Assembly: GCF_003858455.1 (NCBI RefSeq)
Contig: NZ_RQZF01000003.1
Span: forward strand, 248,001 to 312,000
DNA from: Schaalia canis
GTDB lineage: Bacteria > Actinomycetota > Actinomycetes > Actinomycetales > Actinomycetaceae
Reading direction: 5' to 3'
DNA: 64,000 nucleotides
Each line of letters starts with the position of its first letter. Position 1 is the first letter of the stretch. Shown piece by piece: positions 42,169 to 50,084 of the stretch. The notes beneath the pieces were generated by a model. The model did not search any database and was not told the origin of the DNA. It saw nothing but the letters and a program-made list of their open reading frames with translations. Both the position numbers and the translations under genes were made by a program.

Positions 42169-42190
42169 GGGTGCGACCACTGTCGCACCC
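42169..42190 (-). terminator. terminator of the ferredoxin reductase gene
   Basis: 9-bp perfect stem GGGTGCGAC/GTCGCACCC with a 4-nt loop, followed on the minus strand by CATCGTTTTGTTTC. It lies 83 bp after the stop at 42273. The rest of the 41951-42272 gap shows no gene. Confidence 0.75.
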
Positions 42191-42272
42191 ACCGCCAGAA
42201 TCCAGGCAGCCTACTACTGCCACACTCACAGGGCCCAGGCAGCCTACTGCCCGGCAATCACATCAGAAACAC

Positions 42273-43772
42273 TCAGGCGTGACGTGTTGAACCCGGGCCA
42301 GTGAAATCATCACCGAAGCGCTCCACAGCTCCCGGAACACCCATTTCACCGGGCTGGCCAATCAGGTCTGCAGTGACTTCTTCACCACGAGAAATCGCAG
42401 TCATCGCCTCACGGGAGACAACCTTAATGCGCTCACGCGTGCCGCGATCCCCCGGCAACTCACCATATTCCGCACCCAGAGCCTGCTCGTAAGCATCAAG
42501 CAGCTCCCAGCCCTGCCAGGTCGTGTAGGCCACGCCACGCTCTTCCAGCAGCGCCACCATCGCCTCGTGGCCAACCTCGCTGGTAGTCGCAGCAAGGCGG
42601 CCGGCCTGAGCGTCCTCCACCAGGTGAGCGATAGTCTGCTGAGCATCAGACTTCGTCGAGCCAATCAGACCGACCGGGCCACGCTTGACCCAGCCGGTGG
42701 CGTACACGCCATTAAGGGTCTGCTCAGATCCCACCTCAGCGACCACGCGGCCCTCGATATTAGGAATCACACCGCGGACGGTGTCGAAAGGAATCCCGTC
42801 AATCGGTGAGGAGTAGTAGCCAACCGCCCGATACACGGCCTGGACAGGCCAAGTGGTGATCACACCGGTGCCGCGCACATTACCGTCACCCGTCAGCTCG
42901 GTGCGTTCCGTGCGCAGAGCCTTCACATGGCCGTTCTCATCGGGCACGATCTCAACCGGGGATTCAAAAAGATGAATGTGAATGCGGCGAGAGGCAGTGC
43001 GTTCCTCGGGGTCAATCGAGGCGTAATTCGTCAGGGTTTTGACGACCTGGCGCTGCTGGTTGGAGCTACGCAGAGCCTCCTGCGAGCCCTCGTCAAAGTC
43101 GAAATCTTCCTCGCTGACAATGATGTCAACGTCGGGGACGTGGCCCAGTTCGCGCAGTTCCAGGGGAGTGAACTTCACCTGAGCGGGACCGCGACGGCCA
43201 AAGACGTGCACATCGGTCACAGGGTTTTCTGCCAGGCCTGCCGCCACATTTTCAGGGATTTCGGTGGTCATCATGTCAGGCAGGTGCTTGGCGAGGACAC
43301 GCGCAACGTCCAAGGCCACGTTGCCCACGCCGATGACGGCAATTTCCTTGGCATTGAGCGGCCATTCACGAGGGTAGTCAGGGTTCCCGTCGTACCAGGA
43401 AACAAAGTCAGCGGCGCCGTAGGATTCAGGCAGGTCAATGCCAGGAATCGGGAGCGGAGCATCACGGTCAGCTCCGGTTGCAAAGATCACGGCGTCGTAG
43501 TGCGCCTGCAGGTCTTCAACGGTGACGTCTCGGCCGACCTCAACATTGCCCAGTAGGCGGATGTCGCCGCGCTGGAGGATCTTGTAGAGGGCGACGATGA
43601 TCTGCTTAATGCGGGGATGATCTGGAGCGACGCCGTAGCGGACGAGGCCGTAAGGGGCGGGGAGGCGTTCGAAGAGATCAATGTTTACTTCGAGGCCTGA
43701 CTTGGAGAGGATGTCCGATGCATAGATGCCTGCCGGACCTGCACCAATGACGGCCACGTTCAGAGTGCTCAC
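42273..43772 (-). CDS. FAD/NADP-dependent ferredoxin (adrenodoxin-type) reductase
   Basis: 499-residue flavoprotein related to FprA of mycobacteria and adrenodoxin reductase, which passes electrons between NADPH and ferredoxin. GTG start at 43772 with AGGGGAG 7 nt upstream; the longer frame is not used. FAD motif VAVIGAGPAGIY at the N-terminus, then PAPYGLVRYGVAPDH, typical of this branch, and the NADP motif VIGVGNVALDVARVL. It ends FGDDFTGPGSTRHA. No ferredoxin gene is adjacent. Confidence 0.92.
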   Translation of the reverse strand: MSTLNVAVIGAGPAGIYASDILSKSGLEVNIDLFERLPAPYGLVRYGVAPDHPRIKQIIVALYKILQRGDIRLLGNVEVGRDVTVEDLQAHYDAVIFATGADRDAPLPIPGIDLPESYGAADFVSWYDGNPDYPREWPLNAKEIAVIGVGNVALDVARVLAKHLPDMMTTEIPENVAAGLAENPVTDVHVFGRRGPAQVKFTPLELRELGHVPDVDIIVSEEDFDFDEGSQEALRSSNQQRQVVKTLTNYASIDPEERTASRRIHIHLFESPVEIVPDENGHVKALRTERTELTGDGNVRGTGVITTWPVQAVYRAVGYYSSPIDGIPFDTVRGVIPNIEGRVVAEVGSEQTLNGVYATGWVKRGPVGLIGSTKSDAQQTIAHLVEDAQAGRLAATTSEVGHEAMVALLEERGVAYTTWQGWELLDAYEQALGAEYGELPGDRGTRERIKVVSREAMTAISRGEEVTADLIGQPGEMGVPGAVERFGDDFTGPGSTRHA

Positions 43773-43929
43773 GTCAGCACTCCCCTTTCTTCGCACGAGC
43801 GAATAAGTCATTCCGCTAAGCTGCGGGGATTTTTGCATAAGAATACTTCGCTAATTCTAGCGCCGCTATCCCGCGCTGTTACAGTCCCCCGTCATGGTGT
43901 GAGCCACCCTCGGCAGACATCACCCAGCC

Positions 43930-43962
43930 GGGGGTGGAGGCTTCTCTGAAGCCTCCACCCCC
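43930..43962 (-). terminator. hairpin downstream of the repeat-rich surface protein gene
   Basis: 15-bp perfect stem (43930-43944 with 43948-43962, loop TCT) 36 bp after the stop at 43999. Very GC-rich with no U-tract on the minus strand. Confidence 0.65.
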
Positions 43963-43998
43963 GCTCTTCCCTATCAGCGCTTTTCTCTCAGCGCTTTC

Positions 43999-46900
43999 CT
44001 ATGAGCGGCTGCGTCTTCTCAGGGCGATCAATCCCCCGCCCACCGCAGTCAGAGCAACCGCGAGCAGCGCACCCGCCTGGCCGCCGCTCATACCTGTGCG
44101 GGCAATCGGCGGAGTCGGAGAGGGCTTGTCTGGGGTGTACGTGTTGACGAACTCGATCTGCGCGTTCGCACTCACCTCACCGATCGTGACCGTCACCGGC
44201 TGAGGTTCACGCAACGTGTATCCACGCAGGACGGCGCTATCAGCTCGTTCCGTGAGGACACAGCGTGTGCCGATAGGGAGGTTCGTCAACGTCGCTGCTT
44301 CGCCATTGCCTTTCAGCGCGATACTGCCTTTCACAGGGGCTTCTACTCCGCTGCAGGTGTAGTCGATGACGAAGGAGTGGCGTGCAAAGGCGTTCTCGGC
44401 TGCTCCCTTGACGACCTTACGAACCGATAGATCACCGCGCCTGAGCACATAGGTGTTGTCGGCGTGAACTTCAACCTTTGCCTTGTCGGCAACGTCGAAG
44501 GTAGCGACACCCTCGTTGAAGCTCTGCTGGCCGATACGAAGGCGACTGGTCAGTGTCGTTCCATTGACGAGGCTGGGGCGCTCTCGTAGTTCACAACGAC
44601 CGGCAGGAACGTTCGTCACTGTTTCCTGGCGTCCTGGGGACACCGTAACTTCGCCCTTGAGAAGTTGTCCGGTCAGAGCGGTACACGAATAGTCGAAGGT
44701 GAAGGATGAGGGTGCAATGCGGGCGCCGTCACCGGTTACGACTTTTTCGACGCTGAAGCCACCTGTGAGTGCGCGGTAGTGGTTGGTGACTTCTACCGTG
44801 TTTGTGCGGCCCTTCTCGATCCGCAGCGCCGTCAGGGGCACGAATTGTGTCTGAACCTCGTAGCCTGCGCGGTTCTTAGTGGCGGCACTTTCTGACACCA
44901 CACATTCCGTGCCGACTGGCAGGCTGTCATGGACAGTGACGGGCGTGCCATTGCCGGGAACGTTCACGGTGCCGTTAATGGCGTCGGCTCCAGGAACACG
45001 ACACTCATAAGCGATCTCAAATGTGTCAGCGCTGAATGGGCCGTCTCCTGTCACATGCTTGAGGATGCTAAAAGGTGCTCGTTCGCGAGTGAAGGTGTTG
45101 GTAGCGCTGATCGCAATGTCTGTCCCCTTCGTGCTGAGGTCGAAGCTGAGAGGGGCATTGTTTGTGCCAGCAGCTTGCCCATCAATCATCCAGCTGAGGA
45201 CGTGCCCCACGTGGTCGACTGTCACAGCATTCTCCGTCACTGTGCAACGCCCAAGAGGAAGGTCCTTCACACGAATCGGGGTGCCAGGGGTGACGTTGAG
45301 GGTGCCGGTGACGCTATCGAGGCCCTCTGCGAGCGGGTCGCAGGTGTAGGTGAAGGAGTAGCTTTGAGGTGCGAGCACTGCACCATCACCGCTCGTGATC
45401 TTACTGAGGGTGAAGTGGGCACGCTCTAGCTCGTAGGCGTTAGTGAAGGTCAGTTCCAGGGGAGCTGTCCCTGCTGCGATGGTGACCTTCTGCGCCAGGG
45501 GCTCCACTAAGGCGTATCCGGCAATGCGTGGAACTGCTGCAGTGTTTTCCTTCACCGTACATTCTGATCCGACGGGTAGTTCCGGACTGATCCATACCTC
45601 CCCGATCTTCACTGCAGCGTTCATATCATTTCCACCGCAGTTGTAGATGAAGGGGAAGGGTTGGTCCGCCAGCCGCGTGCGCACTTCTGCGGGTGTGGTG
45701 GGGTCGAGTTTTTTGATGATGCTGAAGCGCCCCATCATCCGTTGGTAGACATTCGTGAAGGAGGCGAGGTTTTCCTTGCCGGCTTCGAGAGTGAGGGTCT
45801 GTTTTTCAGGGACGGTAAAGGTGTAGTCCTTGAGGTGGTTGGGGGCAGGGGCAACTTCTGTGATGACGCATTGGGTGCCGGGGGCGAACTTCTTTCCGAC
45901 AGGGATGCTCTCATTAGTGGGGGGCACATCAATGGTGCCGCTTTCGCCACCGCATTCGTAGCGGAATGTGTATTTTTGGCTGCCGATCAAGGCGGGGTCA
46001 ATCCCTTGAATGCCCTTGCGGATAGCGAAGGTCGCTTTCTGTTCGACAGGGTTGGTGACGGCTACTGTTGTGACGGTTTGGTTACGAATAGTAAAGGTGG
46101 GGCTGTTTCCTTGAGCTGTTTCTGTTCCCACCACGTAGGAAGGCTGGCCCCATTCAAGGAGGGTCGCACCAACAGAGTGTGGTAGCGCCTGCGTATCTTC
46201 CGTGACGGTGATGCGTGTTCCGATGGGGAAGTTCAGCGGATAAGGAACTGCTTTGCCAGTTTCTTCAATGATGAACTCGGCTGGGTTGGAAGTGGGAGGC
46301 GCCCAGTTGGGATAGTCCTGGGCGGTTTTACCGTCGGGCAGGGTCCAGTTGATGAGGAAGCGGTATCGCTGCTGCGCTGGAAGAACGCCCGCACCTGACC
46401 CGGAGAGGGTTTTCTGGAGGGAGAATCCGCCGAATCCCTGCTCCATCTGCGCGCTCACATCAAGGGTTTCTCGAACGCTTCCTTCCCTGCTACTTTCGGC
46501 AGGGTAGTCCGCCAGCGTGACCTTATTGGTGTAGGTCTGCCCCATATGTGTCTGGCCGTTGGGGCTGGCTGGCCGAGTTTGGTAGAAGATGCGGTAGTTT
46601 GCTTCACCATTGAGGTGTGTCCCAAAAGGCCCCGCAAGGTGAACGGTGAATTGTTTGGGGTTGTGCGGGTCGGGCGTGACCGAGAGGGAGAAGCCGTCTG
46701 TGCTTTTACCTGAGCTGTCGGCAAGGGTGACTTCCGGTTGTGAGGGATCCAGTTTATGCCGATAGAGGTTGAGTTTGACGACGCATTTATCAAGGCATAG
46801 GTCGTGCCCTTCGCCAACAATATCGGTAAAGGTCATCGAGGTAATGGGCGTCTGGCCTGTCCATTTTCTCAGGAGGACAGAGGGGTTAAACCAGATCGAC

Positions 46901-47529
46901 CAGTAGATCGTGGATTGCCCAGGATTAATTGTGGATTCGTATTTTGCGAAGCCAGCTTCCCAGTATTTTGGAGCTGGCGGCTCGGTAATAGCCTCTCCTC
47001 CTGGGAGGGGGACGCTTTGCACCTCCCCGTTGACGGTAATAGTGGTTTGTGTTTCGGTCGTTGTCTCGGTCGCGATCAGTTCAGCGCGGCCCTTACCGTG
47101 GATATTGACGTATCCGCGGATATTGTCACTGAAGGTGCACAGGATGCGTCGAGGTTCGAGGACGCACTCTCCTGCCTGGATACCATTGGCGCCGAGGAGT
47201 ATGCGAGTTCCTGTTGTCATCCGATTGCGTAGCCCCTTGGGAAGTTCGATGACGAATGATTCTCCGGGCTGAGGGTCTGCTTGCGTGGCATCCCAGGTGA
47301 AGTTCATGCCTAAAACATCCCAGCGGTGCACCTGCCCGGGAACGGACTGTTGTTGCCCATCGGTCTTACTGAGCTGGGTGATTCTGACGACGATCTTTGA
47401 GTTGATTCGCGGTCCTGGGGAGTCGGCCTGAGCGGTGGAGACATAGGCAAGCACCAGAAGCACACTGGCCAGAGCGAAGGCCAGGAGTGATCGGACTCGT
47501 TGCCATATCGGCAGTGGACTGACATTCAT
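43999..47529 (-). CDS. repeat-rich wall-anchored surface protein (DUF5979-like repeats, IARTG anchor)
   Basis: 1,176-residue surface protein. The start at 47529 has GAGG 7 nt upstream; an ATG at 47541 is possible. Signal peptide ends near AQADS. A head of about 380 residues resembles Ig-like adhesin domains. Then come seven tandem units of about 90-110 residues, each opening like FSVEKVVTGDGA, with YTFTYxC and a later cysteine (GTxCVVTE), and ending FTNxY. These resemble DUF5979 repeats and probably form a disulphide-braced stalk. The C-terminus has PIARTG in place of LPxTG, a hydrophobic helix and RRRSRS. The motif fits the LAxTG class of anchors rather than the pilus type. Single gene, AT-rich upstream region. 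Confidence 0.85.
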   Translation of the reverse strand: MNVSPLPIWQRVRSLLAFALASVLLVLAYVSTAQADSPGPRINSKIVVRITQLSKTDGQQQSVPGQVHRWDVLGMNFTWDATQADPQPGESFVIELPKGLRNRMTTGTRILLGANGIQAGECVLEPRRILCTFSDNIRGYVNIHGKGRAELIATETTTETQTTITVNGEVQSVPLPGGEAITEPPAPKYWEAGFAKYESTINPGQSTIYWSIWFNPSVLLRKWTGQTPITSMTFTDIVGEGHDLCLDKCVVKLNLYRHKLDPSQPEVTLADSSGKSTDGFSLSVTPDPHNPKQFTVHLAGPFGTHLNGEANYRIFYQTRPASPNGQTHMGQTYTNKVTLADYPAESSREGSVRETLDVSAQMEQGFGGFSLQKTLSGSGAGVLPAQQRYRFLINWTLPDGKTAQDYPNWAPPTSNPAEFIIEETGKAVPYPLNFPIGTRITVTEDTQALPHSVGATLLEWGQPSYVVGTETAQGNSPTFTIRNQTVTTVAVTNPVEQKATFAIRKGIQGIDPALIGSQKYTFRYECGGESGTIDVPPTNESIPVGKKFAPGTQCVITEVAPAPNHLKDYTFTVPEKQTLTLEAGKENLASFTNVYQRMMGRFSIIKKLDPTTPAEVRTRLADQPFPFIYNCGGNDMNAAVKIGEVWISPELPVGSECTVKENTAAVPRIAGYALVEPLAQKVTIAAGTAPLELTFTNAYELERAHFTLSKITSGDGAVLAPQSYSFTYTCDPLAEGLDSVTGTLNVTPGTPIRVKDLPLGRCTVTENAVTVDHVGHVLSWMIDGQAAGTNNAPLSFDLSTKGTDIAISATNTFTRERAPFSILKHVTGDGPFSADTFEIAYECRVPGADAINGTVNVPGNGTPVTVHDSLPVGTECVVSESAATKNRAGYEVQTQFVPLTALRIEKGRTNTVEVTNHYRALTGGFSVEKVVTGDGARIAPSSFTFDYSCTALTGQLLKGEVTVSPGRQETVTNVPAGRCELRERPSLVNGTTLTSRLRIGQQSFNEGVATFDVADKAKVEVHADNTYVLRRGDLSVRKVVKGAAENAFARHSFVIDYTCSGVEAPVKGSIALKGNGEAATLTNLPIGTRCVLTERADSAVLRGYTLREPQPVTVTIGEVSANAQIEFVNTYTPDKPSPTPPIARTGMSGGQAGALLAVALTAVGGGLIALRRRSRS

Positions 47530-47899
47530 GACAAACCTCATCGTCTATTCGAGTAAAACATCCCATTTGTATGACATTGAAACAATGGGGAATCTTGACC
47601 AGAATGTCACAGCTTAAACAAGCAATCAAGGCGCATTTCTAATTGAATTAACAGGAAGTATTCAGCCTTCATAAAGGTGAAGGGAAAATTGACCAAACAG
47701 TAAGTCACAAAAACCGTCATATAATTCACACCCCCTAAAGGCCATTAAGAAATAAATATTCAGGATGGGGGAATACATCTTCTGAAGTGCAGAAATCTTA
47801 ATTTTCGATAAAGATCAGCTCATAAGACATCTCACAAGAATCGCCTTTGACTCCTGGGCGCCGAGATAAAATCTTTCCAATCGGTCATTATTGCTCGGG

Positions 47900-47950
47900 C
47901 GACTATGCCCATATTTTGAGATAGCTTGTCTCAAAATATGGGCATAGTCG
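47900..47950. repeat. perfect 22-bp inverted repeat
   Basis: Arms 47900-47921 and 47929-47950 are exact reverse complements (CGACTATGCCCATATTTTGA and two more bases) with a 7-nt loop. It lies 72 bp beyond the metF stop on the minus strand, without a U-tract. The rest of 47530-47899 is AT-rich and holds no gene; it probably carries the promoter of the surface-protein gene. The hairpin may end metF transcription or be a protein-binding site. Confidence 0.85.
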
Positions 47951-48021
47951 TCAAGCTCATCCACAGCGGGAGGTAGCACAAAACCTAAGTATCACAACGA
48001 AAAACGATGCCCTGTGGAGTT

Positions 48022-48924
48022 TCAGATGAAAGCGATAGGTGTTAGCAGGTCTAATTCCCGCAAAACCTCCAGCACATACTCATGCCGATTAAAGGTATAG
48101 AGATGTACTGACGGAGCCCCACCCTGCAAAATCTCCTGCGCAACAGCCACCGTATACGCCACCCCCAGCTCAGGGGCGTACCCGCCAGCCTTCTCCATCG
48201 CCGCAAGCAAATCAGCAGGCGCAGGCCGCCCCGCCAAAGAAGCAACCTTCCGCAACTGCCCCAAAGTCGACACCGGCATCAAACCCGGCAGAATCGGAAG
48301 AGTAACACCCGCCTGCTGAGCTTCAGCAACAAAGCCTAAATACTCATCAGCGTGGAAAAACAACTGAGTAATCGCCAGCTGCGCACCCGCCTCCTGCTTA
48401 GCAATCAACCAATCAATATCCTCACGGCGAGATCGCGACAGTGGATGCCCATTGGGATAAGCAGCAACAGCAATACGCCCCACACTCGTCAGCGCCGGAC
48501 GCTCACCGCGAACCTCGTTAATCAACTCAATAAGTTCCACAGACGATAAGGACCCCGCAACAGAGGCGTCTGACTCATCCATCCCACGCGGCGGATCACC
48601 TCGTAAAGCCAAAAAATCATGAACACCCGCGTCCATCATCGAATGAATGACCGCTTTAATGGCAGCCCGGTCCTCACGTACCGTCGTCAAATGTGCCATC
48701 GGAAGAGCGTCCGTGTAATTGCGCAAATAGCGCAGCAGATCCACCGACCCATCACGATGAGCCCCATTGGCTCCATAGGTCACGGAAATGAAATCAGGAC
48801 CAGCAGCGGACAGGTGCTGTACGCAATGCCCTAGGGCAAGAGCCGCAGCCCCCGTGCGCGCCGGAAAAACCTCGAAAGAAAAGCGAGGCTTCGTGGGCGC
48901 CGAACCCGTCAGCAACAGCGTCAT
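48022..48924 (-). CDS. metF: methylenetetrahydrofolate reductase
   Basis: 300-residue flavoenzyme that reduces 5,10-methylene-THF to 5-methyl-THF, the methyl donor for methionine. Contains FSFEVFPARTG (N-terminal FEFFPP-like motif), DFISVTYGANG, DFLALRGDPPRG and AQLAITQLFFHADEYLGF. The ATG overlaps the upstream stop by 4 nt. Last gene of the metE operon, so methyl supply and use are co-expressed. Confidence 0.95.
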   Translation of the reverse strand: MTLLLTGSAPTKPRFSFEVFPARTGAAALALGHCVQHLSAAGPDFISVTYGANGAHRDGSVDLLRYLRNYTDALPMAHLTTVREDRAAIKAVIHSMMDAGVHDFLALRGDPPRGMDESDASVAGSLSSVELIELINEVRGERPALTSVGRIAVAAYPNGHPLSRSRREDIDWLIAKQEAGAQLAITQLFFHADEYLGFVAEAQQAGVTLPILPGLMPVSTLGQLRKVASLAGRPAPADLLAAMEKAGGYAPELGVAYTVAVAQEILQGGAPSVHLYTFNRHEYVLEVLRELDLLTPIAFI

Positions 48925-50084
48925 ACCCCACCCCCACTGAGAACCTCGGCCGCCATCGCTGTACCTCGCACACGCGCCGCGATCTTCGCAAACGCTACCT
49001 CGCGGGCAAAATCCGGCGAACCATGCCGCGGCTTTTGATCAACCAAATACGGCGAGAAGCCGCAATCATCCGTTGACCCCAGAAGCGTCGGCGGGATAAA
49101 GCGAGCAGCCCGCACAAGCTGATCGCAGATGTCCTCTGCGGTTTCTAACTTCGGCGTAACCGTGCGCGTCACCCCAAGAAGAATCTGCGGCTGACGAGGC
49201 CGACTCACATGGTCCCATTTCGCCAACTGCTCCCCCACAAGCCTGGCCACCCTGTCTGGCTCAGCATCACTTGCCGCCTCCATAAGGAAGTAGCCTGCCT
49301 CAATGGCAAAAAGCTCTGGGATAAGGTCGGCGTAGTCGACATCATGTGAATGGTGACTGTCGTGGTCATTACCCGAGCAGGTATGAACCCCCACATTGGC
49401 GCGTAGATGCTCGGGAATGCGATCAAGGACTCGGTTGAGCAGCTCAATAAAGCCCTGTAACGACTCCGGCCCCGCCCAGGACAATACTGGCGTTGCATGC
49501 CCCGGCTTGGCGACGTTCTTCTTTAAGGCCAGACGCCCCTCCGTGAAATCGATACTCACTCGAGAGGCCCCGGCCGCAAAGCAGCGGGTAATATCTTCTG
49601 CGCATCCTTGCACCACGTCATCAAGAAAATCCTGACGGGAATAGTCCCCGATCCCCTCTGGGCCCACCATGAGCGAAAGCATCGATGGAGAGACGACCGC
49701 CTGCTTCAGCGGGTGATCGGTGAGTGTGCGGGTGCGTTCCACGTCCTCAGCAGCCCACGAGTGGAAACGGAAGGGTGCTGTGCTCAGGGCAGGAATCACA
49801 CGATGGTGCCCGTCGGCGTAGACAGCAAAAAGTGGGCCCTCAGTAATGCCCTCGGCACTGAGCGGATAGCTGGAAAAACTCAGGCGATACTGCTCGCCAT
49901 CATTGACATAAGGAGAGCCCGTAGCCTCAAGTTTGTGGACGGTATCGAGCACAGCGCGAGATTGCTCCCGCTCAACATCCGCGGCGCTTGCCGCGCCAAT
50001 CTCAGCATCCAGCACCACCTGCTGAAGGCGAGAAGGGCGCGGCAAGGAACCCACGTGTTCGGTCGGAAGAGAAGGCGTGCTCAT
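48921..50084 (-). CDS. MetE C-terminal-domain-like methyltransferase
   Basis: 387-residue protein corresponding to the catalytic barrel of cobalamin-independent methionine synthase without the N-terminal half. It starts STPSLPTEHVGSLPRP. Zinc-ligand motifs are present: VGVHTCSGND (His, Cys) and STDDCGFSPY (Cys). It overlaps metE and metF by 4 nt on each side. Similar stand-alone barrels (YxjG/YxjH-like or core-MetE proteins) may use other methyl donors. The exact reaction is unknown. Being sandwiched between metE and metF argues for a methionine role. Confidence 0.85.
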   Translation of the reverse strand: MSTPSLPTEHVGSLPRPSRLQQVVLDAEIGAASAADVEREQSRAVLDTVHKLEATGSPYVNDGEQYRLSFSSYPLSAEGITEGPLFAVYADGHHRVIPALSTAPFRFHSWAAEDVERTRTLTDHPLKQAVVSPSMLSLMVGPEGIGDYSRQDFLDDVVQGCAEDITRCFAAGASRVSIDFTEGRLALKKNVAKPGHATPVLSWAGPESLQGFIELLNRVLDRIPEHLRANVGVHTCSGNDHDSHHSHDVDYADLIPELFAIEAGYFLMEAASDAEPDRVARLVGEQLAKWDHVSRPRQPQILLGVTRTVTPKLETAEDICDQLVRAARFIPPTLLGSTDDCGFSPYLVDQKPRHGSPDFAREVAFAKIAARVRGTAMAAEVLSGGGV

